A stretch of DNA of 64,000 nucleotides from Microlunatus flavus. GTDB lineage: Bacteria; Actinomycetota; Actinomycetes; Propionibacteriales; Propionibacteriaceae. The notes under the pieces were generated by a model. It saw only the letters and a program-made list of their open reading frames with translations, was not told the DNA's origin and made no database searches. Shown here in pieces: positions 17,417-26,700 of the stretch. A program made the position numbers and the translations under genes. The DNA is taken from positions 186,001 to 250,000 of the forward strand of contig NZ_FOFA01000005.1 of assembly GCF_900110855.1 (NCBI RefSeq), written 5' to 3'. Within the stretch, counting starts at the first letter, position 1, and every line of letters starts with the position of its first letter.

Positions 17417-18640
17417 TCAGGCGTCGACCGGGGCGCACGGCCGCAGGTCGGTCGCCCGCTCCTGCCGGCGTGTCCGCGCGGCCCCGACGGCCAGGGCCAC
17501 GAGCACCAGCGCGACGTCCAGCGCCCCGTACGCCACCACGGTCGGCTCGAGCCCGAACCGTCCGACGGCCAGCCCGGCCGCGAGCGCCGGCACGCTGAAG
17601 GCGAGGTAGCTGACGACGTACATGGACGCGAAGACCTGGCCGCGCGCGGCCGCCGGCGCCGCCTCGCCGAGCGCGTGGACGGCGAAGCGGAACGCCGCGC
17701 CGAAGCCGAGCCCCGCGACCACCGACCCGACGACGTAGAGCGGGGTCGAGCGCACGAGCAGCGCCGCGACGGTGGCCAGGACGCCCAGGGCCAGCGCGGC
17801 GTTCCCCGACCACTGCTGCGAGCGGGGCGGCAGCGCGGTGGACGCCGCCGTGCCGATCGCCCCCGACACGAAGAACACCCCGAGCACGCCCCCGACGACG
17901 AAGTGGCTGCGCACCCCGAGGACGCTGCCGATGATCGACGACCCGAGCGACAGGTAGAGCCCGGAGAGCGCCCACGTGGCGACGAGCGTCGGCACCAGCG
18001 CGAGGAACGCCGGGCGCACCGTCGCGGGCAGGCCCGCGCTCGGCAGCAGCGCGCGCCACAGCGGTTCCCGCTCGTCCGCCGCGGGACGGCTGGGCTCGCG
18101 GACGAACCACACCAGCGCGGCCAGCACGACGTAGGCGGCGGCGAGGACCCAGAAGACGAGCTGGCGCGGCAGCGGGGCGAACTCGACGAGGGCGCCCGCG
18201 AGGACCGCGCCGAGCGCGATCCCCAGCGCGGGGACGGCGCTGCTGACCACCGAGCCGGTCCGCGGGTGCGGCGCCGAGTCCATGATCATCGCCGTTCCCG
18301 TGCCCGCGGCGGCCCCGACCGCGATCCCCTGCACCACGCGCGCGACCACCAGGCCGCCCGGACCCCCGGCCAGCGCGAAGAGCACCATCCCCACCGCGAG
18401 GAGGACCAGGGCGGCGGACGCGACCGGGCGCCGTCCCACCCGGTCCGACAGCGACCCGACCGTCAGCAGCGAGGCGAGCAGGGCGACCACGTACACGGCG
18501 AAGACGACGGTCAGCGCGAAGGCCGACAGGCCCCACAGCCGCTGGTAGACGGGGTAGAGCGGCGACGGCGCCGACGCGGCCGTGAGGGTCGCCGCCCCGA
18601 AGGTTCCGGCGACGACGAACGAGACGGGGCGGCTGAGCAC
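17417..18640 (-). CDS. MFS transporter, probable efflux pump
   Basis: A 407-residue transporter with 12 hydrophobic segments. The first loop reads GSLSDRVGRRPV, the major-facilitator A-type signature, and APSPLYPVYQ near the N-terminus is typical of drug-efflux MFS proteins. The GTG at 18640 has GGAGG four bases upstream; an earlier GTG at 18664 lies inside the operator palindrome and is rejected. It diverges from a TetR regulator, and the shared palindrome strongly suggests repression by that protein. The exported compound cannot be deduced. Confidence 0.88.
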   Translation of the reverse strand: MLSRPVSFVVAGTFGAATLTAASAPSPLYPVYQRLWGLSAFALTVVFAVYVVALLASLLTVGSLSDRVGRRPVASAALVLLAVGMVLFALAGGPGGLVVARVVQGIAVGAAAGTGTAMIMDSAPHPRTGSVVSSAVPALGIALGAVLAGALVEFAPLPRQLVFWVLAAAYVVLAALVWFVREPSRPAADEREPLWRALLPSAGLPATVRPAFLALVPTLVATWALSGLYLSLGSSIIGSVLGVRSHFVVGGVLGVFFVSGAIGTAASTALPPRSQQWSGNAALALGVLATVAALLVRSTPLYVVGSVVAGLGFGAAFRFAVHALGEAAPAAARGQVFASMYVVSYLAFSVPALAAGLAVGRFGLEPTVVAYGALDVALVLVALAVGAARTRRQERATDLRPCAPVDA

Positions 18641-18651
18641 GAGACCTCCAA

Positions 18652-18708
18652 CGCTTAAAGCCACGATCGTGGCTTTAGCGAAGGTAGCCCACGGGTCCCG
18701 CTAAAGCC
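18652..18708. promoter_or_regulatory. Palindromic operator between MFS and TetR genes
   Basis: A perfect inverted repeat, TAAAGCCACGA with its mirror TCGTGGCTTTA, spans 18656-18677, flanked by CGCT/AGCG. A second CGCTAAAGCC half-site is at 18699-18708, followed by an imperfect partner. The site covers the promoter region of both divergent genes. Binding by the adjacent TetR protein is inferred. Confidence 0.75.
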
Positions 18709-18731
18709 AACATCTTTGCCATAATGGCCGC

Positions 18732-19295
18732 ATGCCTCCCGCAGCAGCCACCGGTCGGCCCGGCGGACGCAGCAGCCGGGTGCTCGCCTCGATCTACGAC
18801 TCCGTCGGCGCGCTGGTCGGCGAGGGCGCCGAGCGGATCACCTTCCCCGTCATCGCCGAGCGGGCCGGCGTCACGCCGAGCACGCTCTACCGGCGCTGGG
18901 ACGACGTGGACGCGCTCCTCGAGGAGGTCGCGGTGGCCGCCCTGACGCGGGAGGGCGAGTCGGCGCCGGACACCGGGTCGCTCGAGGGCGACCTGACCGA
19001 GTGGGCCCTCACGATCGCCCACGACATCAGCCGTCCGGAGCGGGTGCGCTACCTGCGCGCGATGGTCTCGGCCCGCGGCGACCTCGTCTCGAGCTGCCCG
19101 GTCACCGACCGGCGCCACGACCAGGCGCGTGAGGTCGTGCGGCGCGCGTCCGAGCGCGGGGAGCCGGCCCCCACCGTGGACCAGGTCCTCGACCACGTCG
19201 TCGCCCCGCTCTACCACCACGTCCTCTTCGCCCTCGACGTCGACGACGCGTACGCCCGCCGGCTCGTCGCCGACGTGCTGGCGATGGTGCGCTGA
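18732..19295 (+). CDS. TetR family repressor
   Basis: A 187-residue regulator. The N-terminal 60 residues contain the TetR DNA-binding domain (SRVLASIYDSVGALV, ITFPVIAERAGVTPSTLYRRWDDVDALLEEV), and the rest is an alpha-helical ligand domain like TetR_C. CATAAT at 18720-18725 lies six bases before ATG 18732, so translation probably starts at the first base of a leaderless mRNA. It diverges from the MFS pump gene and probably represses both through the operator between them. Confidence 0.92.
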   Translation: MPPAAATGRPGGRSSRVLASIYDSVGALVGEGAERITFPVIAERAGVTPSTLYRRWDDVDALLEEVAVAALTREGESAPDTGSLEGDLTEWALTIAHDISRPERVRYLRAMVSARGDLVSSCPVTDRRHDQAREVVRRASERGEPAPTVDQVLDHVVAPLYHHVLFALDVDDAYARRLVADVLAMVR

Positions 19296-19305
19296 GGGCG
19301 CGGCC

Positions 19306-20757
19306 CTACCCCTCGAAGCCGTGGAACTGCATGACGTGCTTGACGCGCGTGTAGTCCTCCAGGCTGTACATCGACAGGTCCTTGCCGTAGCCGGAGTGCT
19401 TGAACCCGCCGTGCGGCATCTCGGCGACGAGCGGGATGTGGGTGTTGACCCACACGCAGCCGAAGTCGAGCCGGGCGGGGACCCGGGCCGCCCGGCCGGC
19501 GTCGCGCGTCCAGACCGACGATGCCAGGCCGTACTCGGTGTCGTTGGCGAACCGCACGGCCTCGTCCTCGTCGCCGAACTTCTGGACCGTGATGACCGGG
19601 CCGAAGATCTCGGTGACGATCGCCTCGTCCTCCTGCTGCACGTCGGCGATCACCGTCGGCGCGTAGAAGAAGCCGCGCTCGCCGACCCGGCGACCACCCG
19701 CCACCACGCGGGCGTGGTCGGCGACCCGGTCGACCAGGCCGGAGACGTGGGCGAGCTGGTTCGGGTTGTTGATCGGGCCGAACAGGATGTCGTCGTCGGC
19801 CGGGTCGAAGCCGGTCCGGGTGGCCTCCGCGGCCTTGGCGAGGGCGGGCACGAAGTCGTCGTAGACCCCCGCCTGGCAGATCACCCGGGTGGCGGCGGTG
19901 CAGTCCTGGCCGGCGTTGAAGAAGCCGGCCAGGCTGATCCCCTCGACCGCCGCCTCGAGGTCGGCGTCGTCGAACACGACCACCGGGGCCTTGCCGCCGA
20001 GCTCGAGGTGCGCGACCTTGAGGTCCGGCGCGGCCGCGGTGGCCACGGCGATGCCGGCGCGGGTCGAGCCGGTGATCGACACCATCCGGGGCACGGGGTG
20101 CGAGGCGAGCCGGGCGCCGGTGTCGCGGTCGCCGCAGACGACGTTGACCACGCCGGGCGCGAAGGCCTCCTGCGCCTTGCGGCCGAGCCACACCGTCGAG
20201 GCGGGTGTGGTGTCGGAGGGCTTGAGCACGACGGTGTTGCCGGCGGCGAGCGCGGGCGCCATCTTCCAGACCGCCATCATCAGTGGGTAGTTCCACGGCG
20301 TCACCTGCGCGACGGGCCCGCGCGGCTCACGACGCACCGACGAGGTGTGGCCGCGCAGGTACTCCCCCGACGCGCGCCCCTCGAGGACGCGGGCGGCGCC
20401 GGCGAAGAAGCGGAGCTGGTCGACGGCGACGGCCACCTCCTCCGACAGGGTCAGCCCGAGGGGCTTGCCGGTGTTCTCGACCTCGATCTCGGCGATCTCC
20501 TGGGCCGACTCCTCGACGAGGTCGGCGAGCTTCAGCAGCGAGCGCTGCCGCTCCGACGGGGTCGTCCAGCGCTGCGACTCGAAGGCCCGCGCCGCCGCCG
20601 CGAAGGCCGCGTCGACGTCCGCCTCGCCGGAGTTCGGCGAGGTCGCGTACACCTCCCCCGTCGCCGGGTTGACGATGTCGAGCGTCGCGCGGTCGGCGCT
20701 CTCCCGCTCGTCGCCGTCGATGATGTTGACGAAGCTCTTCTTCTCCGCCTGCTCCAC
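19306..20757 (-). CDS. Gamma-aminobutyraldehyde dehydrogenase
   Basis: An NAD(P)-dependent aldehyde dehydrogenase of 483 residues. The catalytic Cys lies in [13 protein letters not shown] (near 286) and the general base Glu in HLELGGKAP (near 252); TPWNYPLMM and [12 protein letters not shown] are the cofactor motifs. The C-terminus [21 protein letters not shown] is characteristic of the PatD/Prr aminobutyraldehyde dehydrogenase group. It would oxidise 4-aminobutanal from putrescine to GABA, feeding the GabT encoded at 5.4 kb. Betaine-aldehyde dehydrogenase is the main alternative. Confidence 0.85.
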   Translation of the reverse strand: MEQAEKKSFVNIIDGDERESADRATLDIVNPATGEVYATSPNSGEADVDAAFAAAARAFESQRWTTPSERQRSLLKLADLVEESAQEIAEIEVENTGKPLGLTLSEEVAVAVDQLRFFAGAARVLEGRASGEYLRGHTSSVRREPRGPVAQVTPWNYPLMMAVWKMAPALAAGNTVVLKPSDTTPASTVWLGRKAQEAFAPGVVNVVCGDRDTGARLASHPVPRMVSITGSTRAGIAVATAAAPDLKVAHLELGGKAPVVVFDDADLEAAVEGISLAGFFNAGQDCTAATRVICQAGVYDDFVPALAKAAEATRTGFDPADDDILFGPINNPNQLAHVSGLVDRVADHARVVAGGRRVGERGFFYAPTVIADVQQEDEAIVTEIFGPVITVQKFGDEDEAVRFANDTEYGLASSVWTRDAGRAARVPARLDFGCVWVNTHIPLVAEMPHGGFKHSGYGKDLSMYSLEDYTRVKHVMQFHGFEG

Positions 20758-20817
20758 GTCTGGACCCCTCTGCCGTGACCGGTGCTGCTCCGACCGGTGC
20801 CTGCGTGACCGATGGTC

Positions 20818-21714
20818 TCAGGGCGCCGACCAGCGTCGGCGCCAGGTCGTCGGCGTCGTGCCCGTGCGCCGGCGGAACTGGCGGGAGAAGTAGTACGCGT
20901 CCCCGAAGCCGACCCGGCGGGCGACCTGGGCGACCGGCAGCGCGGTGGTCGTCAGGAGCAACTTGGCCGCCTCGACCCGGGCGTCGAGCACCCAGGCGAG
21001 CGGCGAGGTGCCGAGGTGGCGCCGGAACAGCCGCGTCACCGTCGGCGGGGACACGCCCGCGGCGGCGGCCACCTGCTCGAGGGTGACGGGCCGACCGGGC
21101 TCCGCGCCCACCCAGGCGATCGCCCGGCGCAGCGCGAGCGGCAGCGCGTGGTCGTCGGCGGAGCCCGGGGCCGCCGGAGCCCCGAGCGCGTCGACCAGCA
21201 GCGTGCCGAGCGCGCGGGCCGCCTCGAGCGTCGGGGTGCCGCGGTCCCAGACCTGCGTGGCGAGCCGGGCGACGGTGCGCAGGGCGGGGTGACGCTCCTC
21301 CGACGTCACCCACAGGGCGCTCCCGACGGGCAGCGGACGGTCGGCGCGGGCAGCCGTCCCCGTCAGCGGATGCTCCAGGTGGTGCGGCACGGCCAGGTCG
21401 ATCGGCTCGGACGCGTCCTGCCACGGCACGAGGTGCGCCCCGTGCACGAGGTAGGGGTCGCGGGCGTCGGGCCGGTAGCGCACCGCGTGCCCCCACGGCA
21501 TCAGGACGAGGTCGCCCGGACCCAGGGCGAGGACCGTCCCGTCGACGACGACCTCGCCGCGCCCGGACTCGACCGCGAGCAGCATCCGCGACTCCACGTG
21601 CGGGTACGCCGAGTGCTCGTCCGGCCCGAACTGCACCGTGGCGGCGAAGGCGACCAGCGGGAAGCCGTCGGTGACCGCCCAGCGGCCGGCGGGCTTCGGC
21701 GCCTCCGACCTCAG
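20818..21714 (-). CDS. AraC family regulator with cupin sensor domain
   Basis: A regulator of about 298 residues. The N-terminal half is a cupin fold (SGRGEVVVDGTVLALGPGDLVLMPWGHAVRY), and the C-terminal 100 residues are the double AraC helix-turn-helix (VTLEQVAAAAGVSPPTVTRLFRRH, VAQVARRVGFGDAYYFSRQFRRRTG). The start is uncertain: no ATG or GTG occurs in frame near the N-terminus. I place it at a CTG that overlaps the stop of the PhyH gene by four bases (CTGA), as coupled genes do. It is encoded directly after PhyH and 60 bases before the aldehyde dehydrogenase gene. Confidence 0.8.
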   Translation of the reverse strand: MRSEAPKPAGRWAVTDGFPLVAFAATVQFGPDEHSAYPHVESRMLLAVESGRGEVVVDGTVLALGPGDLVLMPWGHAVRYRPDARDPYLVHGAHLVPWQDASEPIDLAVPHHLEHPLTGTAARADRPLPVGSALWVTSEERHPALRTVARLATQVWDRGTPTLEAARALGTLLVDALGAPAAPGSADDHALPLALRRAIAWVGAEPGRPVTLEQVAAAAGVSPPTVTRLFRRHLGTSPLAWVLDARVEAAKLLLTTTALPVAQVARRVGFGDAYYFSRQFRRRTGTTPTTWRRRWSAP

Positions 21715-22673
21715 CAGATCTTGTTCTTCTGCCAGCGCAGCTCCTCGTGCCAGTCGACCAGGCGCAGGCCCCGGTCCGCCCAGTAGTGCTGGAGGCCCGG
21801 GTCCGTCCAGCCCTCGTACACCTCGTCCCAGATCAGGATGTCGCAGTGCGGGCTGATCGAGCCACGGGTGATCGGCTCGTCGGCGCGCTGGTAGCGCATG
21901 TCGACCGACAGCCGGACGCGCTCGCCGAGCTGGTTGGGCATCCCCTTGTGCACGGTCAGGCTGTTGAAGGTCAGCACGTCGCCGGCGGCGAAGTCCGCCA
22001 CGCCCCAGGCGCGGCCCGAGTCGCAGATGGCCGCCTCGAGCTCCCCGGCGCCCCGGGAGGCGTGGTAGGTCAGCAGCCCGTCGGCGTGCGAGCCGACCAG
22101 GACGGTCAGCGCACCCAGCTCGACGGGGCAGTCCCCCAGCGGGAACCACGCGGTCCACACGTCCTTGCTGCCCTGGATGTGGATGAAGTCCTGGTGCGCG
22201 GGCGTCGGGGCGGCCTTGCTCCCGGGGACCATGACCCGCGCGATCGAGAGGGGCTGGCGGATGACGTTCCCGCCGAGCAGCCCGTCGTAGAGGTCGAGCA
22301 GCGCCCGGTCGTGCCCGAGCGCGTGGAAGTCCTGCAGGCGGTAGATCTCCTGGTACGCACCCAGCGGCACCCCGGTGCCGCAGAAGGCCGCCTCGACCGG
22401 GTCGACGCGGTCGAAGGCCTCGACGTCGGCGATCCCGTCCATCGGGTCGGTGCCGGGGACCAGCCAGCCGTGGTCGGCGACGACCTGCATGATCTGGCGC
22501 CGGACGTCGAGCACCCGCTCGCGCCGCAGCAGCCCGCGGAAGAAGAGGTAGCCGTCGTCGGCGGCGCGGGCCAGCAGTGCGGCCGGGTCCCCCAGCAGCG
22601 CGCTGGAGTCCACCAGCTCGACGGTCGGGTTGCTCGACGGTGCGGTTCGCGTGCGCGGGGCCGTGGCGGTCAC
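21711..22673 (-). CDS. Phytanoyl-CoA dioxygenase (PhyH) family protein
   Basis: A 320-residue non-haem Fe(II)/2-oxoglutarate oxygenase. The iron triad is visible as HQD in PTPAHQDFIHIQG (His160 and Asp162 approximately) and a distal His in FNSLTVHKG (near 242), followed by the RLSVDMRYQ arginine for 2-oxoglutarate. Bacterial members hydroxylate small molecules, and lipids are not required. GTG 22673 follows AGGAGG by five bases. It lies between two AraC regulators at the edge of the carbohydrate locus; its promoter shares a motif with that of the downstream AraC gene. Substrate unknown. Confidence 0.85.
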   Translation of the reverse strand: MTATAPRTRTAPSSNPTVELVDSSALLGDPAALLARAADDGYLFFRGLLRRERVLDVRRQIMQVVADHGWLVPGTDPMDGIADVEAFDRVDPVEAAFCGTGVPLGAYQEIYRLQDFHALGHDRALLDLYDGLLGGNVIRQPLSIARVMVPGSKAAPTPAHQDFIHIQGSKDVWTAWFPLGDCPVELGALTVLVGSHADGLLTYHASRGAGELEAAICDSGRAWGVADFAAGDVLTFNSLTVHKGMPNQLGERVRLSVDMRYQRADEPITRGSISPHCDILIWDEVYEGWTDPGLQHYWADRGLRLVDWHEELRWQKNKIC

Positions 22674-22758
22674 GGACGCCTCCTGGTGGTGGGACTGCTC
22701 GGTCCTTCCCAGGGTCGACCTGCAGCCGGCGACGCGTCCATGCAGCAGACGCGTACCT

Positions 22759-22770
22759 CCTGGACGATCC
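22759..22770 (+). promoter_or_regulatory. Shared motif upstream of PhyH gene
   Basis: CCTGGACGATCC occurs here and, in reverse, at 23697-23708 in the next divergent promoter region. It lies 86 bases before the PhyH start and just after the AraC gene stop. It may be a binding site of that AraC protein. Confidence 0.4.
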
Positions 22771-22772
22771 GA

Positions 22773-23678
22773 TCAGCGGGCCTGGGCCGATCCCGGGGGC
22801 GCCTCGGCGTGCGCCCGCGCCCGGAACGTGCGCGGGCAGACCCCGTTGACGGCGGTGAACTGGCGCGTGAAGTAGAACGGGTCGGGGTAGCCGACGGCCG
22901 CCGCGATGTCGGCCACCGGGTGGTCGCTGGTGATGAGCAGCTGGCGCGCCCGGGCCATCCGCAGCCGCTTCACGTACTCCAGGACGGGGAAGCCCGTGGC
23001 GGCGCGGAAGCGCGCCGAGAAGTGCGACGTGCTGAATCCGGCCAGCTCGGCCAGCACGGGCACGCTCACCGGGTCGCCCAGGTGCTCGCGCAGGTGCTCC
23101 TGCACGAGGCGTACGGGCTCGGGGTCGACCTCCGAGCGTCGCTCCCGCTCGGCGGCGAGCTGGGCGAGCAGGTGCCAGGCCGCCCCCGCGGCGGCGACCA
23201 GGCTCGCCCGGGTCTCGTCGCGGGCCAGCTGGTCGCAGATCTCCTCGACGTGCGCGAACGCGGCGTAGCGGTCGACGAGGGCACCGGTCGGCCGGGCCGC
23301 GCTGAGCCCGGTCGCGGCGATCAGGTCGGGCACGTCCTCACCGACCACGTGCAACCACCAGATCGACCAAGGGTCCACCGCGTCGGCGAAGTAGCGGTGC
23401 GGCCGGCCGGGCGGGACGACGACCACGTCGCCGGGCCCGACCTCGTGGCGGGCGCCGTCGAGCTCGCACCAGCCGGCCCCGTCGGCGCAGAGGATGACGA
23501 TCGCCTGGTCGACGCCCGCCCGGCGTACGCGGCCGTGCCGGGCGGCGTGCGGGAAATGTCCAGCGTCGGTGACGAGCATGCGCGACGTCGGAGGCCGGCG
23601 CGAGGCCTCCGACACCAGCGGGGCGGGCAGGACGTGCAGCCGCTCGCCCGGGAAGCCGTCGGCCAGGTAGCGGTCCAC
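22773..23678 (-). CDS. AraC family regulator (sugar-responsive type)
   Basis: A 301-residue regulator. Residues about 30-130 are an AraC ligand/dimerisation cupin (ADGAGWCELDGARHEVGPGDVVVVPPGRPHRYFAD, split here between blocks), and the C-terminal 100 residues are the HTH pair (VSVPVLAELAGFSTSHFSARFRA, VADIAAAVGYPDPFYFTRQF). Its GTG start at 23678 diverges from the large DUF5107 gene by 86 bases. Position and type suggest that it activates the carbohydrate operon to its right, and possibly PhyH to its left. Confidence 0.92.
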   Translation of the reverse strand: MDRYLADGFPGERLHVLPAPLVSEASRRPPTSRMLVTDAGHFPHAARHGRVRRAGVDQAIVILCADGAGWCELDGARHEVGPGDVVVVPPGRPHRYFADAVDPWSIWWLHVVGEDVPDLIAATGLSAARPTGALVDRYAAFAHVEEICDQLARDETRASLVAAAGAAWHLLAQLAAERERRSEVDPEPVRLVQEHLREHLGDPVSVPVLAELAGFSTSHFSARFRAATGFPVLEYVKRLRMARARQLLITSDHPVADIAAAVGYPDPFYFTRQFTAVNGVCPRTFRARAHAEAPPGSAQAR

Positions 23679-23691
23679 GTCACGCAGTGAA

Positions 23692-23708
23692 CCAGACGAT
23701 CGTCCAGG
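23692..23708. promoter_or_regulatory. Palindromic motif in AraC/DUF5107 divergent promoter
   Basis: The core GACGATCGTC (23695-23704) is a perfect palindrome, and read on the minus strand the site begins CCTGGACGATC, the same 11 bases found before the PhyH gene. It lies 14 bases upstream of the AraC gene and about 57 before the DUF5107 start. Confidence 0.45.
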
Positions 23709-23764
23709 TTGTTCGTCGGATCGTGCATTCCCCGCACCGGGTCGCGCTGTCTAGCGTGGCGCTC

Positions 23765-26700
23765 GTGCTCGATGACGCGCTCGACCTCCCGGCCCGCCCG
23801 GACCGGCTGGCCGACGCGCCCGTGGCCGTGTGGGACGCCCCCGTCACGCTGCCCACCTACCTGCCCACCGCGCCGAGCCGCTACCCCGCCTACCTCGACC
23901 GGCGCGTCTACCAGGGCTCCTCGGGCCGGGTCTACCCGCTGCCCTTCCACGACCGCATCGGCGAGACCCCCGAGCCGCACACCTGGCAGGGGCTGCACCT
24001 GGAGAACGAGCACCTGCGCGTGCTGGTGCTGCCCGAGCTCGGCGGGCGGATCCACCTGGCGCTCGACAAGCGGACCGGCTACCCGATGTTCTACGCCAAC
24101 CCGGTGATCAAGCCGGCGCTCGTCGGGCTCACCGGCCCCTGGCTGGCGGGCGGCGTCGAGCTGAACTGGCCCCAGCACCACCGGCCGGCGACGTTCCTGC
24201 CCACCGCCTGGGCGCTGGAGACCGGCGGGGTCGACGGGGTCGACGGCCAGGACGAGGTCACCGCCTGGTGCTCCGACCACGACCCCTTCGCGCGGATGAA
24301 GGGCATGCACGGCGTCCGGCTGCGCGCGGGCTCGACCGTGCTGGAGCTGCGGGTGCGCCTGTTCAACCGCAGCGACGTCCCGCAGACGTTCCTGTGGTGG
24401 GCGAACGTCGCCGCGCAGGTGCACGCCGACTACCAGTCCTTCTTCCCCGACGACGTGCACGTCGTGGCCGACCACGCCAAGCGCGCGCTCAGCACCTTCC
24501 CCACCGCCACCGGTCGCTACTACGGCGTCGACTACCCCGCGCGGCACGACGACGACACACGGCCGGACAGCCCCCGCCAGGTGCCGGGCGACCGGCTCGA
24601 CTGGTACCGGAACATCCCGGTGCCCACGTCGTACATGTGCCTGGACTCGACGGGCGACTTCTTCGGCGGCTACGACCACCGCGCGCAGGCGGGCTTCGTG
24701 CACTGGGCCGACCACCGCACCGCCGTCGGCAAGAAGCAGTGGAGCTGGGGCGACTCGGACTTCGGCCACGCCTGGAACCGCAACCTCGCCGACGACGGCT
24801 CGGCCTACATCGAGCTGATGGCCGGCGTCTTCACCGACAACCAGCCGGACTTCTCCCACCTCGCGCCGGGCGAGACCAAGACGTTCTCCCAGCACTGGTA
24901 CCCGGTCTCCGGCACCGGCCCGGCCGTCGCCGCCAGCCTCGACGCCGCGCTCGGGCTCGAGGTGGCGCAGGGCCGCACCGCCCTGGCCCTCGACGTCACC
25001 CGCGCGCTCCCCGGCTCCCGGCTCGTCGTCCGCGGCGCGGACGGCGGCGTGCGCCACGACGCGACGCTCGACCTGTCCCCGGACGAGCCGCGCCGGGTGC
25101 TGGTCGAGGGCGAGGACGTCGCGCAGGTCGAGCTCACCCGGCACGGGCGGGTCCTGCTGCGCTGGGACGCGCCTGCGCAGCCGGCCGCGCCGACCGCCCG
25201 CGCCGCCGCCGAACCCGCCCCGCCCGAGCAGATCGCCTCGGTCGAGGAGCTCTACCTCACCGGGCAGCACCTCGTGCAGTACCGCCACGCCACCCGCTCG
25301 CCCGAGCCGTACTGGGCCGAGGCGCTGCGGCGCGACCCCGGGCACGCGCCGACCCGCACCGCGCTGGCCGCGCGCCGCCACGCCGACGGCCGCCTCGCGG
25401 AGGCCGAGACCCACCTGCGGGCCGCGGTCGAGCGCCTCACGCGGCTCAACCCCAACCCCGTCGACGGCCAGGCCCACCACCTGCTCGGCCTCGTCCTCGC
25501 CCGGCTCGGGCAGGACGAGGAGGCGTACGCGGTCCTGGCGCGGGCCGCCTGGCTGCGCGCCTGGCTCGCCCCGGCGAGCTACCAGCTGGCGCTGCTCGAC
25601 GCCCGGCACGGGCGCGACGCCGCGGCCCTGGAGCGCGTCGGGACGGCGGTGCACGCGGACGCCGACCACCTCCAGGCCCGCAACCTGCGCACCGTGCTGC
25701 TGCGGCGGCTCGACCGCCACGACGAGGCCGACGCGCTGCTCGCGGCGACCCTGGCCCTCGACCCGCTGGACGTCTGGGCCCGGCAGCTGGCCGGCGGGCT
25801 GGAGGACGGCCACGGGCTGCTGGAGCCGCAGACGCTGCTCGACGTGGCCCTGGAGAACGTCCGGTGCGGCGAGCTCGCCGCAGCCCTCGAGCTGCTTGCG
25901 CTCGCCCGCACGGCCGACGAGCGCCGCCCGCTGGGCCAGACCGCCTGCGGACTGCTCGCCGACTACCACGCCGCCGTGGTCCACGACGCCCTCGGCGAGC
26001 CCGGGGCCGCGGCGGCCGCGCGGACCCGCGCCCGCCACGGCGACCGGACCTGGAGCTTCCCGGGCCGGCTCGACGACGTGGCCGCCCTCGAGGCCGCCCT
26101 CGCCCACGACCCGGACGACGCCACCGCCGCCGCGCTGCTCGGCCACTGGCTCTACGCCCACGACCGGGCCGACGAGGCGATCGCGCACTGGCGGCGCTCC
26201 CTCGCCGGCGACCCGACCGACCCCGTCGTCTGGCGCAACCTCGCGGTCGCGCTGGTGAACCGGCACGAGGAGGTCGACGGCGGGCTGCAGGCGTACGACC
26301 GGGCCCTCGCCTGCGCGCCCGGCGACGCCCAGCTCTGGTACGAGAGCGACCAGCTGCTCGGCCGCGCCGGCGCACCGGTGGCGCAGCGGCTGGCGCGGCT
26401 CGAGGCGGTGCCGGCGGCGGTCGGGAGCCGCGACGACCTCAGCGTCACCCTCGCCCACCTCCTCGTGGACGCCGGCCGGGCCGCCGACGCCCTGGCCGTG
26501 CTCGAGGGCCGGCGGTTCCAGCCGTGGGAGGGCGGCGAGGGCCAGGTGCTGCGGGCCTGGGAGCGGGCGCACCTGGCGCTGTCGGCCGCGTGCCTCGAGC
26601 ACGGCGACGCCGAGGCGGCCCAGCGGCACGCGGAGGCCGCGATCGACACCCCGGAGCACCTCGGCGAGGCGCGCCACCCGCTGGCCAACCCCGCGGCCCT

